Shown here: positions 57,136-60,000 of the stretch, piece after piece
How positions within the stretch are numbered: position 1 is the first letter of the stretch
Layout: each line of letters opens with the position of its first letter
DNA from: Polytrichum commune
Taxonomy: Eukaryota; Streptophyta; Polytrichopsida; Polytrichales; Polytrichaceae
NCBI GenBank assembly: GCA_950295325.1
Contig: OX485805.1
Location: 29,563,501 to 29,623,500, forward strand
Length of the DNA: 60,000 nt
Direction: 5' to 3'
Program-made: the position numbers and the translations under genes
Notes under the pieces: generated by a model
Told to the model about the DNA's origin: nothing
Databases searched by the model: none
Seen by the model: only the letters and a program-made list of their open reading frames with translations

Positions 57136-57929
57136 TTTAGCACCACTTACTATTTGGAGTTATGCAATGCTCTAATTTCTTATGCTTAATGTAAATCTTG
57201 ACGAAGTAAAGATGTTAATGTTCTAAATGTCAGAACAACCAATTCCAACTTTGTTGATAAAAAAAGATGTAAAGTAGATATCTATTATGTTGCAAAATAA
57301 TAAGTGACACTACTATGGTAAATATTGTGGGCAACACTATAATGAAGAATTCACACCAAAAAGCATATGGGATAACATTGTGGATGCATATTATTACTCC
57401 AACCCACTCTATATAACATTGGAGGTCCCAAAAAACAAATGATGATATCTCCATCAAATCTTAATTTTTTTCCACATAAAAAGAATCCGTCTTGTAGAGC
57501 TTCTTGTGATCTTCTAAAGACACTAAGATAGCAACCAAACTCTCAACCGTTTGATCGTAGTCACCATTCAAAGATCTAGTACATATACCTTGAAGAAACA
57601 CATGCATGTCGAATTTTTATGACTCAATTGTCCTCAATTCTTAAAACTTAGGAAGTAAGTTATGCTCTTTGAATTTGCAACCTCAATTGCTTTCAATTGA
57701 TACCTTACCCATAAGTAGAAATGTGAAAAATGAGAGCATACTAAGTGGTTGCTCTCTTATGGTATCTACACCTACATAATCGTCCTTTTAAGCATATTAG
57801 AAAAATTGTTATAAATTAGAATCTTAATTTATATTGGATCTTGAAAGAGGATTCAACACATCTTAGCATGTAGGTTTTAGCTACAGAGTGGCCTTAGCTT
57901 TATAATCTAAAACTAAAGCCCCCTTTACT
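57136..57929. other. Non-coding stretch, no gene seen
   Basis: AT-rich sequence without recognised features. Confidence 0.4.
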
Positions 57930-58430
57930 CTAGAGCTCAAGTTGAGAGCTCGAACTTGCAACCTTTGGGAGTCTGGTACTTGGAGTTGACAAACTTTCAT
58001 CCAAACCTCAAACTGATAAGAGCTTGACTAATCTTCAAGCTTTCAATAATTCAAGCAAGACTAACGCGGCCACGCTCAAAGTGAGATTAGGAGGAAATGA
58101 TAGTAGACAAAGAAGCGTTCATGTCAAGCCAAAGAATGCTTGAAAGCCCATTGGCTTGGACCCACAAAATGAGAGCTTCAGCTGTCAACAATCCGTAAGC
58201 TACCTCATCATGGAGGTAGCTTTAGGATTTTGATCAAAAGCTTCTCAAAAATGACCGAGAGCTTGTTGTAGTCATTCCACATGGGGTCCATCAAGGCACC
58301 ATGTAAGCGTTGTAAGTCTTGGAAAGACTTCAATCTCTCAAGTTGAGAGGTTGTGTGTCAGTGGATTTGAGTGAACAATCATTCACAAAAAAGCACCCCA
58401 CCAATGAGAAGGCTCCTTTCTTCAAGCTTT
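57930..58430 (+). repeat. Repeat family R5 copy
   Basis: It aligns with 45240-45680: 'caagttgagagct(c/t)gaacttgcaa', 'ctttcatccaaa', 'tcaata', and, near the end, 'tctctcaagttgagag'. Confidence 0.55.
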
Positions 58431-58794
58431 CAACTCGAGCCGTAGCGTAAAGGGGACTTGAGTCAAGGTTGTTACAAGTGTGAAGAGTTTGTTGTGGATG
58501 CTTTGCTAAGTGCCGTGAGTTGAAATGGCCTTTTTTTATCGTCATATAAACTTAATTGCTCTCAAATTCTAGAAACCCCTAATATTCCTCTAGTTCTTGC
58601 TAAAACGGACGTTGGTTCACTAAATATCTTATTAAGTGAGGCCCACATAATTCATCCTCCCACATTCACTTGCAATCGCTTGGTAGCAACGAGAGAAGGT
58701 GTCAAATTGATCCTTGATGCTACATGAGAAGTCATGAAAGACCATTCCATTAACATGAAACACCAAGTTTAGTCAAGCGATAATTATGCATTAG

Positions 58795-59195
58795 TGTAGT
58801 GGTAGGGTGACTTTACATGAGGTAGATGTGCCAAATCTGGTTACCTATCTTAATCAAACACGTATATTTGAGTTGTATGTGGTTAAGTTTAGCTCCAAGA
58901 TCAATGCCAAAAACAAATGTGTCTAAAGGAGATTGAACTATGTGCTCGAAATATGATAATTATTCCAAACTAAATATTTAACAAAATTGGGGAGGGGGGG
59001 GGGGGGGGGGAAACATGTATGACCATTTAATGAGCATGAGAATCTTCACTTTGATATTGTTTAAGATATTCATGAGCTCCAACTATTATGAGGAAAGCGG
59101 CTACGACTTCAATTTGGATTAGCTGACCATTTTGAACTAATTGCATGTGTCATATCCTAGGAGAAGTGAGGTAGTTAAAAGTGTTTTTTTAAGAC
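58795..59195 (+). repeat. Repeat family R2 copy with G17 run
   Basis: It matches the other R2 copies and has GGGG, one A, then seventeen G (58994-59010) at the family's G-run site. Confidence 0.75.
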
Positions 59196-59639
59196 TTATC
59201 TACCTTAGGTACTAATAAATTGAGGCCTTAAATTCAAATTCAGACTCCGATTCAAGAGGTTTGCATATTACGGAAATTGGTGAAATAAGTTGATTTGGTC
59301 AAAAAGAGTGTATTGAAATTTTTGTAATATTTTTCATAGATGGAGGAGAGGAAATGATGAGGAATGCAAGTTGTTTCATATTTTTATTCCATGTAAATAA
59401 TTAGTTGCATTCTCCCAAAGAGGCAAGTAAGTCAAATCCCGTACTTGTATAGTAGAGTCTCCCTCATACAAGCATCAAAATATCCTACTTTGTGTATGGA
59501 TGCATACAAAATAGTTACCTCAATGGCACCCAACAGTGATCACAAGTGGTGTGAAACATCACCTATCCCACCTATCACTGCATCCTTTTCAGGCCACCAC
59601 TTTTACAATTAGCCATTTTGGGTCGACACAAGAATCGTT
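59196..59639. other. Non-coding stretch, no gene seen
   Basis: Nothing was recognised. Confidence 0.4.
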
Positions 59640-59820
59640 CTACCCTTAGTCTAGTGCACCGGTACACCGCTTATGAAATTTAGTCTCACTTACCCTATTT
59701 TGAGGCGTATGTTAGGTTACATTGATGATTAACAACTTCACCATAAGCGTCACCTCATGACACTTGGCGTTCAAGAGCGTTGACTAATATCTTTGCATGA
59801 GTATGTTCAATAATGTTATG
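59640..59820 (+). repeat. Repeat family R8 copy
   Basis: It aligns loosely with 56730-56890. Its end continues into a 'cacttggcattagtacgctca' phrase repeated twice towards the window end (59880-59960). Confidence 0.5.
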
Positions 59821-60000
59821 AGATGCATGCATGTGTTACACATTGGTCTACAAGCTGACTAAATTGCACACAAATGACACTTGCCATTAGTATGCTCAAG
59901 AATATCTTCCTCTTGCATACTAAAATGTAAACACATCACACTTGGCATTAGTACGCTCAAAAATATCTTCCCCTTGTATATTGAAACGCAAGACTATCAT

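Overview
The window looks like nuclear DNA of a land plant with a large, repeat-filled genome, probably a seedless plant such as a fern or lycophyte. The grounds are one spliced plant-type gene (a double B-box zinc-finger protein with three exons) in about 57 kb of decayed transposons, MITEs, dispersed repeats and AT-rich DNA. The species is an inference. No bacterial, viral or organelle genes were seen.

Layout. Positions 983-10860 hold a degenerate Ty3/gypsy-type LTR retrotransposon on the minus strand. Its polyprotein reads Gag, two CCHC zinc knuckles, aspartic protease, a complete cytosine-C5 DNA methyltransferase domain, reverse transcriptase, RNase H, integrase. The methyltransferase between protease and reverse transcriptase is the most unusual content of the window. 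Next come a foldback element with about 480-bp arms (12455-13620), a possible tRNA-derived SINE (about 14150-14345), a LINE relic (15260-17060), a hAT-type MITE with a perfect 8-bp target duplication (18776-19186), and a Mutator-like (MULE) relic bounded by inverted arrays of a short motif (about 20190-24010). Then follow a recent 206-bp tandem duplication (25375-25785), a tandem array of hairpins (26485-26686), a composite Harbinger/Tourist-type MITE (27913-28523), a minus-strand LINE relic (31879-33834) and an RNase H relic (35690-36250). A second Harbinger-type MITE with a TTA target duplication lies at 42841-43339 and a (CT)36 microsatellite at 44025-44096.

The only gene that looks intact is the B-box gene, 49103-51862 on the plus strand: exons 49103-49282, 50115-50756 and 51575-51862, predicted product 369 residues. 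ACGTG-type boxes, including a palindromic CACGTG, lie upstream. The rest of the right side is dispersed repeats.

Several repeat families recur and are named here R1 to R6 and R8. R1 makes the foldback arms and two solo copies. R2 carries a G-run in some copies. R3 is a pair of about 1.4 kb copies with traces of coding. R4, R5, R6 and R8 are shorter. None of the transposons appears able to move as it stands: every transposon coding region seen has stops or frameshifts. The host gene has no evident link to the repeats around it.
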